DNA from: Amorphophallus konjac
Lineage: Eukaryota; Streptophyta; Magnoliopsida; Alismatales; Araceae
Reading direction: 5' to 3'
DNA length: 64,000 nt
NCBI GenBank assembly: GCA_022559845.1
Contig: JAHNEJ010002656.1
Coordinates: forward strand, 186,001 to 250,000
The translations under genes were made by a program, and so were the position numbers. The notes under the pieces are model-generated. The model did no database searches and was not told the DNA's origin. It was given only the letters and a program-made list of their open reading frames with translations. Shown here in pieces: positions 45,694 to 58,741 of the stretch. Each line of letters starts with the position of its first letter. Position 1 is the stretch's first letter.

Positions 45694-46548
45694 ATGGAGA
45701 CGCTGAAGGAAGAGGCGGAGTACACGTGGAGGGAGGTGGTGCTGCCGCAGCTCATCCCCGTGGTGCCGGAGCCGGAGCTGGAGCGGGAGAACTTCGCCGA
45801 GCGCCGCCGCGGCCGCGACATCGTGGTAGCCATCGACCACGGACCCACCAGCAAGCACGCCTTCGACTGGGCGCTCGTCCACCTCTGTCGCCTCGCCGAC
45901 ACCCTCCACCTCGTCCACGTCGTCTCCAGTTCCGTGCACAAAGACGCCATCTTTATAGCGCCTTCCTCCTTAATTTCCGGTTTCGGTGCTGGGTATCTTC
46001 AAGTGCTATGGGCTGATTGGTTCTCTGTGCCGCCGTCCGTCCGCGTGTGTATGTGTGTGTGTGTTGGGCAGGCGTGCACAACCAGGTGGTGTACGAGAGC
46101 AGCCAGTTGCTGATGGAGAAGCTCGCCGTGGAGGCCTTCCAGGTGGCGATGGTGAAGACGGTGGCGAAGATCGTGGAGGGGGACGCCGGCAAGGCTATCT
46201 GCAGGGAGGCCGAGAGGCTGAAGCCGGCCGCCGTCGTCTTGGGCACGCGGGGTAGGGGCATCATCCAGAGGTAGGGACGAAGACTTGCCCAAAAGAGCCG
46301 GGATTCCGAGGGGGGGACTGGAAAGGATCGGTGCTAAAGTTTGCTCCTTTTTTGGTTTTTTCATGGCAGCGTGTTGCAAGGGAGCGTCAGCGAATACTGC
46401 TTCCACCACTGCAAATCTGCTCCTGTGGTCATTGTCCCCAGCAAAGGTTTAGCCTCATAGCTAAATTTGTCTTCTGGTATATACAATGGCATGGATCTTA
46501 TATTTATGTTTGTTCTGCGCAGAGGCAGGGGAAGAATCCGTTATCTGA
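45694..46548 (+). CDS. universal stress protein (USP) family, four exons
   Basis: Exons are 45,694-45,928, 46,072-46,270, 46,370-46,446 and 46,523-46,548, all GT-AG, giving 178 residues. This is the normal length for the plant A-type USP family. The N-terminal tail (METLKEEAEYTWREV) leads into the fold at GRDIVVAIDHGPTSKHAFDW. The ATP-binding motif G-X2-G-X9-G-S is complete: Gly136, Gly139, Gly149, Ser150 in GTRGRGIIQSVLQGS. Asp in AIDHG is also in place. The C terminus APVVIVPSKEAGEESVI matches relatives. USPs bind ATP and act in stress signalling, usually as dimers in the cytosol. The first codons are GC-rich with CpG, and introns are short (143, 99 and 76 bases). An in-frame GTG upstream gives no better start. 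Confidence 0.92.
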
Positions 46549-47565
46549 TGGCCAGCGTAGCTGCTTTCAAATCAGAGGTCCCTTATTTTCTTTCTTCCTT
46601 CTGCTTCTAAGATCGCTGCTGTGATGTTTGCTGAACTAGTACCTTTTGTTATAATTTCCTTTTTAATTTATGACAAGTGATGGTGTGTGAAAAAACTGTG
46701 ACGACACACAGATTAGTAATTCAAAGAATTTGTATTTTTATTGAGTAATTGAAATGAATGCTACACTGGGTGCCATTGTTAGAGGGATTTGCACAATACC
46801 ATCTCTCTCTTTCTCGTTTTGAAAAGTAAGGCATATGCATCAAATAATCTTGTGGATATGCATGTAAATTGCACCAGGGAGTTTGGGATGGTTCTAGATT
46901 CTTAACAGGAGGCAGGAACTTCATGGTTCCATGTACATTTTCATTGTTATCCACTTGTCTTGGTGCAATCCTGAGGTAAGATGGCAGTGAGACATGAGTC
47001 TTAATCTGTTGCTTGTTTTCCCCCAATCAGATTCCTTTAACCAGTGTCTGTTCAGGACCATAAACAGTGACTTCATAAAATCTTTTCCCAAACTTTCATT
47101 GTGAATATTACATGTACATGCAAATATGCTTTCCAGCATTCACGGGTCATACAGAAAAATTAAGTGCAGTCTGTCTATAACTTTGTAATTGCCACCAGAG
47201 AAGTTGTCTGACAGTATTGGTAACTTTTAGGTTCTTGGTGTTGCCATTATTATCAATGTAATATCACTATTGCATCAATTTAGGGATTTTGCCTTTATTT
47301 GTTTTATCTTTGGCATGACTCAGCCCCTAATGAATATAGGCTTCAGGTTACACGTGTTGCTGTCAGTGCCTAGTCAACATTGCTAACCAAAATGTGACAT
47401 GGAAAGTTTTTAGTTACATGATGCTTTCTTTCCAAATATTAGAAGTAGAACATTGATGAGTTCATATGAGGAGTCAATAAGTGTGATGTTTAGTGTCCTG
47501 GGAACAAGCATGCTCTATACCTCTCACAATAAAAACAAGTCATGCAAATGAGATGTTTATGTGGG
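46549..47565. other. 3' region of the stress protein gene and intergenic DNA
   Basis: No open frame of note and no recognised repeat. The 3' untranslated region lies here, but its end is not marked by a clear polyadenylation signal. Confidence 0.4.
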
Positions 47566-48180
47566 CCAGTCTGTGTAGATAGAGGCACGAGGCGACAAGG
47601 GGGTCGCCTCATGCCTCAAACGCCTAGGTGAGGCGAGATTTTATTAAATAAATGTATATCATTCAACAATTAAACTATGTGTAAATATCACAAAAAATAA
47701 ATAATATTAAACAAATAGAAATAATAAATTAAACAAAAAATTTTAAAAATGTTTTACTAATTGTTTAAGCTCCTTGTTGCCCGAACTTCTCCAAACAGAA
47801 TAGAGATTGTTGCCAATTGCCCTGCACTCTTGCAGACAAAAAGAGAGAGACAGGTTGACATGAGATTATGAGAGAGAGAGAGAGAGGCTCGGCCCCTATA
47901 TGTGTGTGTGTGAGACAGTGAGTGAGAGCCCCTGTGTGTTTGTGTGCGTGAGAGAGAGTGTGTGAGTGAGAGAGTGTGAGAGAGTGGGGCACGGCCCCTG
48001 TGTGTGTGTGAGAGAGAGTGAGACAGAGAGTGGGAGAGGGGCCGAGCATGACTGAGAGAGTGAGAGTGTGGGAGAGAGGGGGGCTCAACCCCTCTCTGTG
48101 CTTGAATGTGAGATAAAGAGTGAGACAGAGAGTGAGAGAGAGGGAGAGAGTGAGATAGAGAGTGGGAGGGGCTGAGCCCC

Positions 48181-48212
<32 letters not shown>

Positions 48213-48882
48213 TGCGTGAGACAAAGAGAGGGGGAGAGAGGTACTGGAGGGAGAAGGAGATGGGTAGACCTGTAAACAGAGCGGATTCGGAGCGGATAAT
48301 GTGATATCCGAATTCGTATCTGATTCATAATTGAATTATCTGATATCCGGCTCGAATTATCCGTCGGATATTTTATTTGGATAATTATCTGATCAAACGA
48401 AATCGAATTCGGTTCGAATTTTATATGGATAATTGCCAGGCCTACTTGGAGGTGAGTCGTGCGAGCCGTGCACTAGCATAGTGAACTGTTTTCTTAAGAA
48501 AAGAAAGAGTGGATGTTATTTTTATTTTGAAATAGGTTATCAAAAGATTGGACTTCATCCTAATAGGTGAGGACTTACCAAATGGGTGTAAGTTGGTTCT
48601 TATTTCTAAAATTTATTTTGAGAGAAAAAAGGTAAAAAAGTGCAACTAAACAACATATTAGGATTTCAGTTACTTATATATAGAATATGTGGATCATTAG
48701 ATATTCGTCTAAGAGTTCATATTCGGTCGGATAATATCCAACACGGATACCATAATATCCGAATTCATATCCGATTAATAATGGGATTATCGAATACTTT
48801 ATTTGGATAATTATCCAATCAAACGAATAAAAATTCGAATTCGGTTCAAATTTTAAACAGATAATTGTCAGGCCTATGGGGG

Positions 48883-48957
<75 letters not shown>

Positions 48958-49395
48958 TGTGTGTGTGAGAAAGAGAAGGGGAGAGAGGTATCGGTGCGAG
49001 AGAGAGAGGGGCCGTCAGTCGTCGGTCGCTCGTCTACTCGCTAGTCGCTCGTCGCTCGACGGTCGCCATTCCAGCACAGGCCGCAGGGGGGAGACGAGAG
49101 AGGGGAGCTAGGGTTCCCCAATTGACCAAGGGAGAAGAATGGGGGAGAGAGAGGCGAATGGGGTTATTTAAACCCTAGATCCCCTTATTAGGTGCTTGCG
49201 GGTTCACGGGTAGGCTGGTGGGTTCGCGGGTGGGCAGGCAATACTGGGCCGAGATGGGCGAGGTTGGCCGAGTGCGCTGAGGTGCCCGAGGTGGCCCTAA
49301 AGCGGCCCAGGCGATCACCTAGGCGATTTGGGCCGAGGCGAGGCGAGCTATCGCTGCCTTGCCTCACTTCATCGCCCAGGCGAGTGCCTCAGACA
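47566..49395. mobile_element. putative TIR element with GAGGCG-rich ends, itself invaded
   Basis: The left end (GAGGCACGAGGCGAC, CGCCTCATGCCTC, CGCCTAGGTGAGGCGAG) faces a right end with the complementary words (GGCGATCACCTAGGCGA, CTTGCCTCACTTCATCGCCC, GAGTGCCTCAGACAC). The interior holds a GT/GA minisatellite (47,860-48,240) and two AT-rich segments ending in CAGGCCTA (48,268-48,455 and 48,690-48,875) that look like pieces of an hAT-type MITE. Boundaries are approximate. Confidence 0.5.
47860..48240. repeat. GT/GA minisatellite with GGGGC...GCCCC palindromes
   Basis: About six units of 60-70 bases each combine (GT)n, (GA)n with GTGAG variants, and a short GC palindrome such as GGGGCTGAGCCCC (near 48,168) or GGGGCACGGCCCC (near 47,987). 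A second GA/GT tract lies at 48,890-48,985. Confidence 0.75.
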
Positions 49396-49404
49396 CTTTT
49401 GATC

Positions 49405-49787
49405 ATAGTTGCAGGGAAATGCTCGAGGAAGTGGGAAACACGTTTCTCGAGAAACGCGTTCAGGAAGTGAATTTGATGCGTTTGGGAAACGCATGAGAAA
49501 CGTCCCCTTGTTTCCCAGATGTATTTTATGTCCCCTTGTTTCCCATATGTATGTTATGGGTATTTTAATCATTTTGGGAAGATATGTTAGTAACTTAAGG
49601 GTATTTTAATCATTTTAAAAATACATGAGATACATTTGAAGAGCTAAACCTTTCTAAAATGATTAAAACCCCCCTTGTTTCCCATACTTATATCGTTTCT
49701 CGTATCTCACTGAATTTTAGAGCCTTGTTTCTCGCTCCCGTTTCTCGCTTTCGTTTCAAGTTTCATTTCCTATGTTGGTAACTGTGC
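49405..49787. mobile_element. MITE-like element with GTTTCTCG-rich arms
   Basis: The left end (GGGAAATGCTC, GGGAAACACGTTTCTCGAG) and the right end (GTTTCTCGCTCCCGTTTCTCG, CATTTCCTATGTTGG) are partly complementary. Inside, TCCCCTTGTTTCCCA is repeated at least three times and GGGTATTTTAATCATTTT twice. Confidence 0.5.
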
Positions 49788-52700
49788 TTTTGATAACAAT
49801 CGGCGAGCTTGAGAATTCCTTTTATTGAAGCTTTCATAAAGGATCAACCTTGTCTTGGTCACCATAAAAGACTTTGAGTCTTGATGTGATGGAGTAATGA
49901 TTTATGAGCATGATGAAATAAGAACCAGTTATTACCTCAGGCAAATATGCATGTGGTGAAAAGGCTATCATATACAAATTAGGTCTGTGTGTGGATCTGA
50001 TACAAGTATCATAGCTGTATGAGCACTTTGCCATGAAGTCTTGGGAAACTCTTATGTCCTTTTATTTCTTTTTGAAGTCTTGGTCCATATATTTCTGCTG
50101 GTATATGCTTTCTCAGATTAGAATACACGCCATCATAACTTTTCTTATCTCCTTTTGAAGCCAAAATTTTGAACTTTTGGTGGAATATGTGACATGGGAA
50201 ACCCTCAATCATTTTTAGCAATTGATATGTCTAGTGAGATGGGAGGCAAGGTTTTGATACTTATCCTCATAATCATGCACATACAGTCACATTCCTCCCA
50301 TCACTATGTTCACATGTTATCTGAACGGTCTCCTGGCTCCTAAATGTAGTATCCATCCACTGATGGACTTGACCTTAAAAAGAATGTTACGAATTTTGGG
50401 ACAGTGTGAGGTTCATTTATGGTATCAGCTTCCTCATTTCGAATATCTTATCTTGAATTTTCTTTGAAGTGTTCTACTGTCATGTCTTAATGGAGAGGAC
50501 AACTTTCCTTTGACAAAGAGCACAGTTTGGACTCTGGAATTGATGAAGTCTAAACTTATGAGTGTTCTCCCTTTCTAATGCTTTCAATTCTCTGTTTATG
50601 ATATTGAAGTGAATATGGAATGCATTATTTATTTTCTTGACTCTTGGGGTAAGAGAGTCACGAAATTGCCCCTCATTTCACCCCCAACCCCGCCATCCAA
50701 ACTCTTGAATAAGTTTGTGTTGAAGGCATTAAATGTAGCGGACTCCATGAAAGGAAGGGGATGTATTCCACCCATCCTATGGAATTGGGATTCAACTTTT
50801 TTGATGGCGGAATAAGGATGAATAAACCTATTAATGCTAGGCTTATTGTATCATTCTTTGATGTGCCAGGATATTTCATTAGCCACATACATTAATTGCA
50901 GGTTATTCAACCTGTCATTGAATTCCCAAACTACACTTTGTTCTCTAATGCATTTGTCCATTCTATTGTCTAACACATTCATCCATTTCATTATTCTTCT
51001 TTTCTAATTTTGTTTGACCAAGCACCAATGGTCTGCATGTATGAAGTGGCTAGACCTCACTCTGCCCCTGTTTCTTCATTTTACCTTTTACTTCAATATC
51101 ATCACTTCATCACACTCATCATTAGTTTAGTTGCATTTCATAACATTTACAAGATTTTCCCTGTTGGTCTAACAGAGAAATAGTTGTTTACAGGCCTTCT
51201 GTATTATTGTCCCCTTCTCAATTAATAAAAAGATAGTTATCACCAGTAGTTCAAATGTTGCGATTCTCTTTCATTGATTCTGTTATACCCACTTGTCAGT
51301 TATCACCAGTAGTTTAGTCATTATTTACTGTCTAACCATTTTTTCTCATTGTCCTTAGATCAGACTAGATATGTTAAGATTTTTATCATCTCATTAGTGG
51401 CTATATTTAGGTGAGTGCATCTATATGCTGTTACTGAAATAAATGTCTAACCAGTGGATTCATATCTTGCAAGCAAATATTTTTTTGTTGGTACTATGAA
51501 GACAAGCAATCTTGGATCTCATGTTCCTTACCTTTTCATTAATTTCTTTGTCACATAGAAAAATAAAAAGTAAAGTACCTTTTTTTTCTTGACTCCCTTT
51601 TCAAGAAACCTTCAGAACTTTATTTATGTGGACCATGGAAGGGGATCGGATCAGATCAGCCCGGATCGGCCAATCCGATCGGTTTTGGGTCGGGCCAATC
51701 CAATCCCGACCCCCCCCTCCCCCCGTCCCAATTCTTGGTCTGGATCTGCCAGATCGGCCAGGGTCACCCTTGAATCAGCTTGGATTGGATCGGATCGGAT
51801 TGGCCAGTCTAACCGACCTGGATCGGGTTGGGACCAGCTGATCTGATCCTGATTCCCAATCCTTCATTGATTTGGACATGCCATTCATGCCCTATGACAC
51901 TTTTTCTTGTCTATCATTTTTACTTTATACTCTTCCAGCGTGCAATTCCTCTGAGTCATTACAGACCACATGTAAACACCTGAGTTAGCACAGTTTCCTT
52001 TTGCCAGCCTCCCCGATTCTTGTTCTTCACTATAGCTACTAGCAGACTGTTATTTACAATCTATTTAATTACTTTTCTTGTTTAGAATACAGGATGGTGA
52101 TGAAGGTTCATAGGTGGCATTGAAAGCAACTTTTTTAAGATGTGATGATGCTGGTGACAGATTTCACCAAAGAGTTGTGGTTGATGATGCTTGAGAAATT
52201 CTTTGGTGATGACCCTTTATGTATAAGTAGAGGTTTCCTTAAAAAGGAGGTGCTGAAACTAGGTTCATTTGAAGGAGATGGTGCTTGTAGCAGGTTCTAA
52301 TGTAAGGTCGTGCCTGTATTGGATTTTTTGTGGAGGCTATGATAACTAATATATTAAGCAATGGAGGTAATGCTGACACTGAGTTCTGAAAGATAAATGG
52401 CAGTATAGTCTGTGATGGTGGGAACTGCCAACAGCTTTGGTCAAGGACAGTGATATTGCATCTTAGTAAAAATGTAGTATTCAGTTTCATCAAAGGGGTT
52501 GTTGACAAAGGTTTCAATATCCTTGGTGCAATCGCATGGTCTTTTTTGGTGACTTACCTAGAGGCATCTGTGTTTTGGCTGTAAAACTGTAGTTAAACAC
52601 TTTTAGAGTTAGGGTTAATGTTCTACATATTGTCCACATCTTTTACATGGCTCTAACACTATCAGAGTTAATCTTTGATCAATGCTTCTGTTGCCTAGAC

Positions 52701-53734
52701 AAGAGTAATTTGGCAAAATCTTGTGTGGTCGATTAGTATATGGGAACTGCCTGGGAGTGGGTCACAAGAGATCTGACTGTAGAAGGCATCTAGGACCAGC
52801 AAGTGTACATCATCTGAGAGACAAATGTTAGATGTCTAGAGGTCTTCTGTATTTGAGGTTACCGCAGATGCTCCCTCAGTTGTAGGAGGGCATCATCGCA
52901 ATCCTTGAAACCTGGAGATACTCCTGTCTTCTTCAGTGGCTTAAGTGTTCACTGGGTTATTCTTCTGGTGTTTCAGTCTCTGTGAATAATGTGATTTCTG
53001 CTCTCAAGATGAATAGTTTGTGGCTTTCTGAGGCCTTGGTTAAGAAAGTTCAGAAAGTACTATGTTGATCTTCTTACCAAATATAGATTACCCCCTGTCC
53101 AACCCCCATCAGGAAGAAATATCTGCCATTGAAGATCTGGTGATTGGATATCTCAGCAGGATCCGTCAGAATGCAATTTGCAAGCAGAGAGTTACCAACA
53201 GTAGCACATTAGTCTGGTACAAAATTCTGCTCCTCCCATTCACCTCTGGGCCCTAGAATCTATCAGAATGTTCATATCAAGTTTTGGTTTGCTTAGAAAT
53301 TTAAAAATCTTGGTAGAAATGATATGAATACGGAGTTTATTAAAATTCAGGCTGAGGTTGAAGACATAAAATCCATCTCAACCACTTTGAAGAAATGTAG
53401 TTTCAACGAGTCTATCCATCCCCAGATTTTGGTGTAAGTATGTAAGGTGCAAGGGACGCCTTGCATGGGGGAAGATGGCATTTCATGGAATCAGAAGGAT
53501 GGGAAGCCAAGAGAGAAGAGTGTTCTTGGATGTGTTGTTGTGGTTAGTACATGTCCCCCAAGGAGAATTGTCTGCCTTGGCCCATGGGGGTGGCCTCACA
53601 TATTTGTCCCTTTCCGAGAAAAATATGCCTTTTGTAAAAGAAGAACGGCTTGCCTTTTAAGCATATGGACACATTTGCTAACAACCGATTTGGGAATATT
53701 ATGGTACACTTTTCTTGCCTCAACATAGCCCTTT
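49788..53734. other. gene-poor stretch, no function recognised
   Basis: No protein domain was recognised on either strand. A GGATCGG-rich repeat lies at about 51,640-51,860 (a relative is at 56,080-56,500). The sequence at 52,080-53,440 is less AT-rich than its surroundings and contains many short frames. It might be an old pseudogene or non-coding transcript, but no homology was seen. Confidence 0.35.
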
Positions 53735-54480
53735 GTAGAGGTAGACGTGTGTGTATTGCTGTAGATATTTATTCTTTACTATCACTTGATTCAACTTCCC
53801 GTAATCAATACACAATTTAAGAGATCCATCTTTTTTCCTAACAAACAATACATGTGCATTCAATAGAGACAAACTAGCGTGAATAAATCTTTTATCTAAT
53901 AATTCCTACAACTGTTTTTTCAATTATGCAAACTCTGTCTGGACAATTCTATATGGTGCCTTGGAAATAGGTACAGTTCATGGCAAAAGATCGATAGTAA
54001 ACTCCACCTCTCATCGTAGTAGCAACCCTGAAATATCATCTGAAAAAATATCTGGAAATTCCCTAACAACGTCGATATCAACTACTGATTGCTTGCCACC
54101 TTCTATAGGAATAACCACTATATTGGCTAAATAACCTTGACACCTATTTCTTAGTCACTTTATAGCCTTTGATGGTCGAGAGTAATGTTCTACTAGAATG
54201 ATATCTTGGACATTGGTAATAAAATGCCTACTCTTTAGGTTTCTAGAAAATCACTTTACTCCCCCAACAATCTAGAAGGGCATAATTTTTATCTAACCAA
54301 TCCATCTTCAGAATGACATCAAAATCATTCATATCTAGTAAATATACACATGTCGGCATAGGTTTCTCTTGAATCGCCACATCAATATTGAGAATCGCAC
54401 AAGTGGTCCTGGCTCTCTCCCCTATTGGTGTATCGATGGGCATTTCCCTTGTCTCTACAATTTGCCTATTTGTCAATGGC
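53735..54480 (-). pseudogene. pol: Ty3/gypsy (Tekay/Del-like chromovirus) protease-reverse transcriptase fragment
   Basis: On the minus strand the open segment 54,476-54,243 encodes the end of a retroviral-type aspartic protease, with the family's FDVILKMDWL motif. After a stop, readable sequence continues with VVREFPDIFSDD, APYRIVQTE and [21 protein letters not shown]. These are successive landmarks at the start of gypsy reverse transcriptase. At least five stop codons interrupt it. It ends before the polymerase active site. No gag, integrase or full LTR pair was found. Confidence 0.85.
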
Positions 54481-54519
54481 TTGGCACATCTCTAAGAAAT
54501 AAAAGAATGTGTAGCACTC

Positions 54520-54900
54520 GGTGCTAATCATGATTAAGAAGAACAAATTATTAATTATTAGCATCATTAGTGCTAAATATTATTCATAGGAAAAAATATT
54601 CAACAACACTCTCGTTAGTGTTAATCATCATTATGAACAAAACATATTAAATATTAATTTTATTAGTACTAATTATGAATAAAAAGAAAAATTATTAAAG
54701 AAATGACAATTCATTAGTGCTAAGTGCTAACTATTATTTAGAAGAAAAAATATTAAACGATAGTCTCATTAGTGTTAATCGTCATTATAAATAAAAAATA
54801 TTGCATAATAATCTTATTAGTGCTAAATCTTATTAACAAGAAATTTTTTTAAATAATATCACTATTAATGTTTATTATTATTATAAATAAAAAATAATAA
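54520..54900. repeat. degenerate tandem repeat around ATTAGTGCTAAT
   Basis: CATTAGTG(C/T)TAA followed by TATTATT and AAAAAATATTAAA recurs about seven times at roughly 60-base spacing. The sequence is AT-rich with many point differences. At 54,900-55,090 it passes into MITE-like sequence with ACCAAACG and GAGAATAA words, also seen at 17,200-17,420. Confidence 0.65.
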
Positions 54901-55269
54901 ATACTAACTGAGTTAAGAAGGGCAAAATGATCTTTTTTTAATATTTGTTCTCATTTGTATCTCTACTTTTTACCAAACGAGAAATAAGAATAACATCATT
55001 ATTATCCCCTCCTATACCAAACGTACACGAGAATAATTAACCCGAATAAGTTATACCTATTCTCCTCAAAATTTATCTCTTAAACGTACCCTTAATGAAC
55101 ATGCAAATTTTGTGATTCAACTATTCACAATTTCTTTGGAGTCTGCTTGGAAGTATGTCCTAGACAACGTCATCTTAATTTAAAATCGGCTAAAACATCC
55201 CCAAATGAATTACATAGTCTTCACATACTAAATTTGAGTTTTTAAATATCAAAATAAAATCAAAACAAC

Positions 55270-55977
55270 ACAAATATCAACTAGCATAGTCTTAATTTTT
55301 CACATGCCTACCTTTACGGTGAGGTATCGAAAGGAACTCTATAAATCCCCTGAGCTTCTATAATGATTTATGCTGATCTTTCTTACTTTCACTAACCCCT
55401 GGGACAGCACCCCTCCTTTTAAAAATAGTAGAAGTATTATTTTCTAATTAAATATTTTCCAAATAATAACATTTCTATGAATAAAACAATCCAAAACCTT
55501 ACCTTTCTTTTCTTCCTCTTCCTCTTCCCCTTCTACTTCTCTCTCCCTCTCTCACTCTCGTTTGTTCGAAATTGAGCAATATGCTCATCTTAACCCACCC
55601 CACAGCAAACCAAACCTAGGTGCCCTATCAGCCCACGTGGCACCTTATGGTGGCAAGGGTAAATTTGTAATTTTTATGAACTTCATAGCCTAAATTAAGT
55701 TTATTATTTAGTGGTTTTGACCTATATATGGCATAATTTATAAAGTACTCAACATAAAACTTGTAGATAATTTTATTATCTGTCAAATGGACCAAGTATC
55801 ATCTCATTTGGACCTTCTTACGTAAAATTACACTATTTATAAGTGGGTTGTTCATTTGATTTAATTAATAAAACTTAATGTGCTCAAGCTAACTAGGTGG
55901 GCTGATCTGTTGGTTTATACAAATGCAATGTGTATTTGGGCTTCCTAAAATTAAGATGTTACAATAATGTAAGCCCA
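55270..55977 (-). mobile_element. possible Del-like gypsy LTR remnant
   Basis: On the minus strand TGTAACATCTTAATTTT at about 55,977 resembles the TGTAACAT start of Del/Tekay LTRs. GCCACCATAAGGTGCCACGTG follows as in such LTRs. It lies on the 5' side of the pol fragment in the same orientation. The LTR end is not identified. Confidence 0.35.
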
Positions 55978-55979
55978 TT

Positions 55980-58232
55980 TTCACCTCAACATATGTAGTG
56001 GTGGTTGATACATGTAGGGAGTATCACATAAGTGAAAATTGTGAGACGTTGATCCAACGAAGTAGTAGTCTGTTCATCGAATGCAGGATTGGCCAATCCA
56101 GATTAGAATTGGTCAATCCAGACTGGCATTGGTGGTGGCTGATCTGATTTCAGACCATAAGACTGATCCCATTTAAAAAAATATATATAATAAAATAATA
56201 AGAATTAACTTGAGTCAGATCAACCAAGTCAAATTAACAATGGTTCGGCATCTTTCATGAATCGGCCTATCTAGGCTCATTTGGCTTTATTAAAACAGAT
56301 ATGTAATGTTATAGAAATTCATTACATAGTTTTGTATTTGTGTAATTATCTTTTTATTTATTGACATATCTTTTACTTATGAAAATACTTTTGTTCTTTT
56401 TTAGATAGTGCTTGGTCACTTCCATTGGACACCGATCTGGATCAGATTGGCATATGCTATACCCTATTCTGGTGCCCAATCCAATTCAGAGTTCATTGAG
56501 TCCATTTCTAGAGTAAGAATATGAGGATGACTTGTGCCAAGCCAGAGTCAGTGAGTCAACCAAGCATTTCAGTTGAGTTCTGTACAACCCGGTTTCTGTC
56601 ATTTAAAATCCCATTATAGATTTTGTGCTTTCATATCTGGGGTTAAGGAGAAGAATGAGATTTCCTATATATGTCAGAAGGGTATGTGTTTATTGGTGAC
56701 AGAGGGACCTTTCCTCTCTATCTGAGACTGTACCTCTATTTTTGCGATAAAGTTGTGGTGCTGTCATCAATTTTTCTCAGGAAAAAATTAAAAAAGGGAG
56801 AAGAATGGGATGTTTGCGATCAAAAGTTTGATCGAAGGAGATGATAGAAAGTGGAAGGAATATATTGAGCCTTTCGTCTGCAAGCTCATGGATGAAGACC
56901 TAGGCCAATGTATCTTGGGAATTTCTCTTCCTTTATGGGCATTGGCAGAGGATCCTCCGTTGGACGATGATGGGCAGGTGCAGCCAGTGGATGAGACTGC
57001 ACAAGCAAGAGAACATGTTAAGGGCTGGTGCTGAGCATGGCTTCATGTTCTCTGGTATCACCTTTATCGTTGGCCGCAACTCCCTTGGTAGACATACTGT
57101 CGGTTTGAGTCACCGGAGAAGGTCTGGGGTGGTGAAGTGTGGAGAAAGAAGTGGTGGGCAACATTTGCACATTTGCTGGTATGGATGAAGGCCACTTAGT
57201 AATGGGGGTTAAACTGCGGCATGAGGGTTTTGTTTCCGACACTTCGACGGTCAGTTTGATCACAGTGGCTGTATGGCACTTGCCTCCTATGATTAAGATG
57301 GCTCCATTCACACTTTACCTGAAGTATCTGATTCACATGGTTGGCCTCTTCACCAGGTAGTTGCAAAGAGTGCCTTTCATCCCAGCGAACACACAGGAGA
57401 TTTACATCTGACAACCTTGGATTTCTTATTGCACAGATGGATGCCATCTTGACTAGGGTATTTTTGGGATGCTGTAGGTTTTTTATACCTGTTTGTCTTG
57501 TCTCTGGTTGTACAAAAGAGCTACAGTGAGATGACTGTGGTGATTGTTAACTTCTCCGGATGGTCATGTCGTTCTACTTGTTTATATGGTTAACACAGTC
57601 ATCAATCGCAATGATGTTCTTAGTGTTTTCATCTTAGGTTGCCCTCTCAGTAGCAATTTGACATGAAGAATCTCAGGTATCTCTATCTCCTCCACTCTTG
57701 CTTGTACTTGGGGAGAGAGAGATACCTTCCTTCCTTACGAATGAGGTGCCTGCCTTTCGGTGTAAACTACCTCATCATCGCTGCCATCTATCAAATCCTC
57801 GTCGTTAATGGGATGTTAGAAGATAAAAGACTGCGGGCATCCAGTGTGTACGGACGTCGTACAAGTCGTCGAGGAAAGGGGGCATAGAGCTCATTACCCG
57901 TCTGTCCTCTGCGCTGGGTTGGCTTCGGGGAGATGGCCATGCACACTTAGCCCCATCGTATACCTAATTGATGATTGCGTCTGTTTTCGAGTCCGCCTCT
58001 TGTTCGTTTAACCCTAAACATTAATAAATGACCTGAAAGAGGATTCATTTATTTCAAATTTTAATTTAATTGACATATAAATATGATTTGATGCTAAGAT
58101 CTATGGAAATTGTTATCGCACATTTATACAAGGTACGAAGGATGATAGGCCTATTAGTGGGTAAATTAGCGTGCCTGAACTGAGAATCACTTGTGGATCT
58201 AAAGGGTCTGATACTGAATGTAGACCCTTGGG
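55980..58232. other. unassigned region with short frames
   Basis: A 74-codon frame at 56,810-57,034 (MFAIKSLIEGDDRKWKEYIEP) and nearby short frames on both strands show no domain I recognise. About 56,080-56,500 carries GGATTGGCCAATCC-like repeats. This could be decayed coding sequence. Confidence 0.3.
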
Positions 58233-58733
58233 TAGGGTTGTCAATAGGTCCGAGTTGCTCGACGGATCCGTGGGTCTGGTTTAATTTTGAGTTGGGTCGT
58301 GATATTTTTTGGCCCAAAAATTCTCAGTCAGGTTTAAAAGTTCGGCCCAATCATACTTGCAAGTCGGGTTGGGCCTTTCAGTTTAGATCGTGGGTTGATC
58401 TCTTTCTTCAATTTTTTATTTTATTTTATTAAAAAATTAAAAATATTTTATTTTATTTAATTAAAAATTTTAAAAGTATTTCTAAATAAATTAACTTCTA
58501 AACTTTTATTTAATTGAACAAGAATGTAAGTTTTATATTTTGTATATATATATATATATTATTTTTTTATTTTAATTTGTCGGGTGAGATTGTAGTTGAG
58601 ACTTTGAAAAGGTTGGGTCTGCCCAACCCGATATGATTCGGGTCTAGATGAAATTCAAACTTTAAAATTGATGACTCGTACCCGAATTTTGTCAACTTAA
58701 GTCCTATCCGAGTCTGATCTATTAACAGCCCTA
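58233..58733. mobile_element. non-autonomous hAT element, relative of the one at 17.5 kb
   Basis: Ends are TAGGGTTGTCAATAGGTCC and ATTAACAGCCCTA. Flanks CCCTTGGG (58,225-58,232) and CTCTTAGG (58,734-58,741) are an 8-bp duplication with two mismatches, implying an older insertion than the 17.5 kb copy. The arms carry GGGTCTGG/GTTGGGCC words and the core is AT-rich. Confidence 0.75.
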
Positions 58734-58741
58734 CTCTTAGG

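Noticed and set aside
45667..46113. Upstream GTG start and single-exon reading of the stress protein frame
   Set aside because: The family's conserved order is restored only by splicing at 45,928/46,072, and the ATG at 45,694 matches the usual N terminus.
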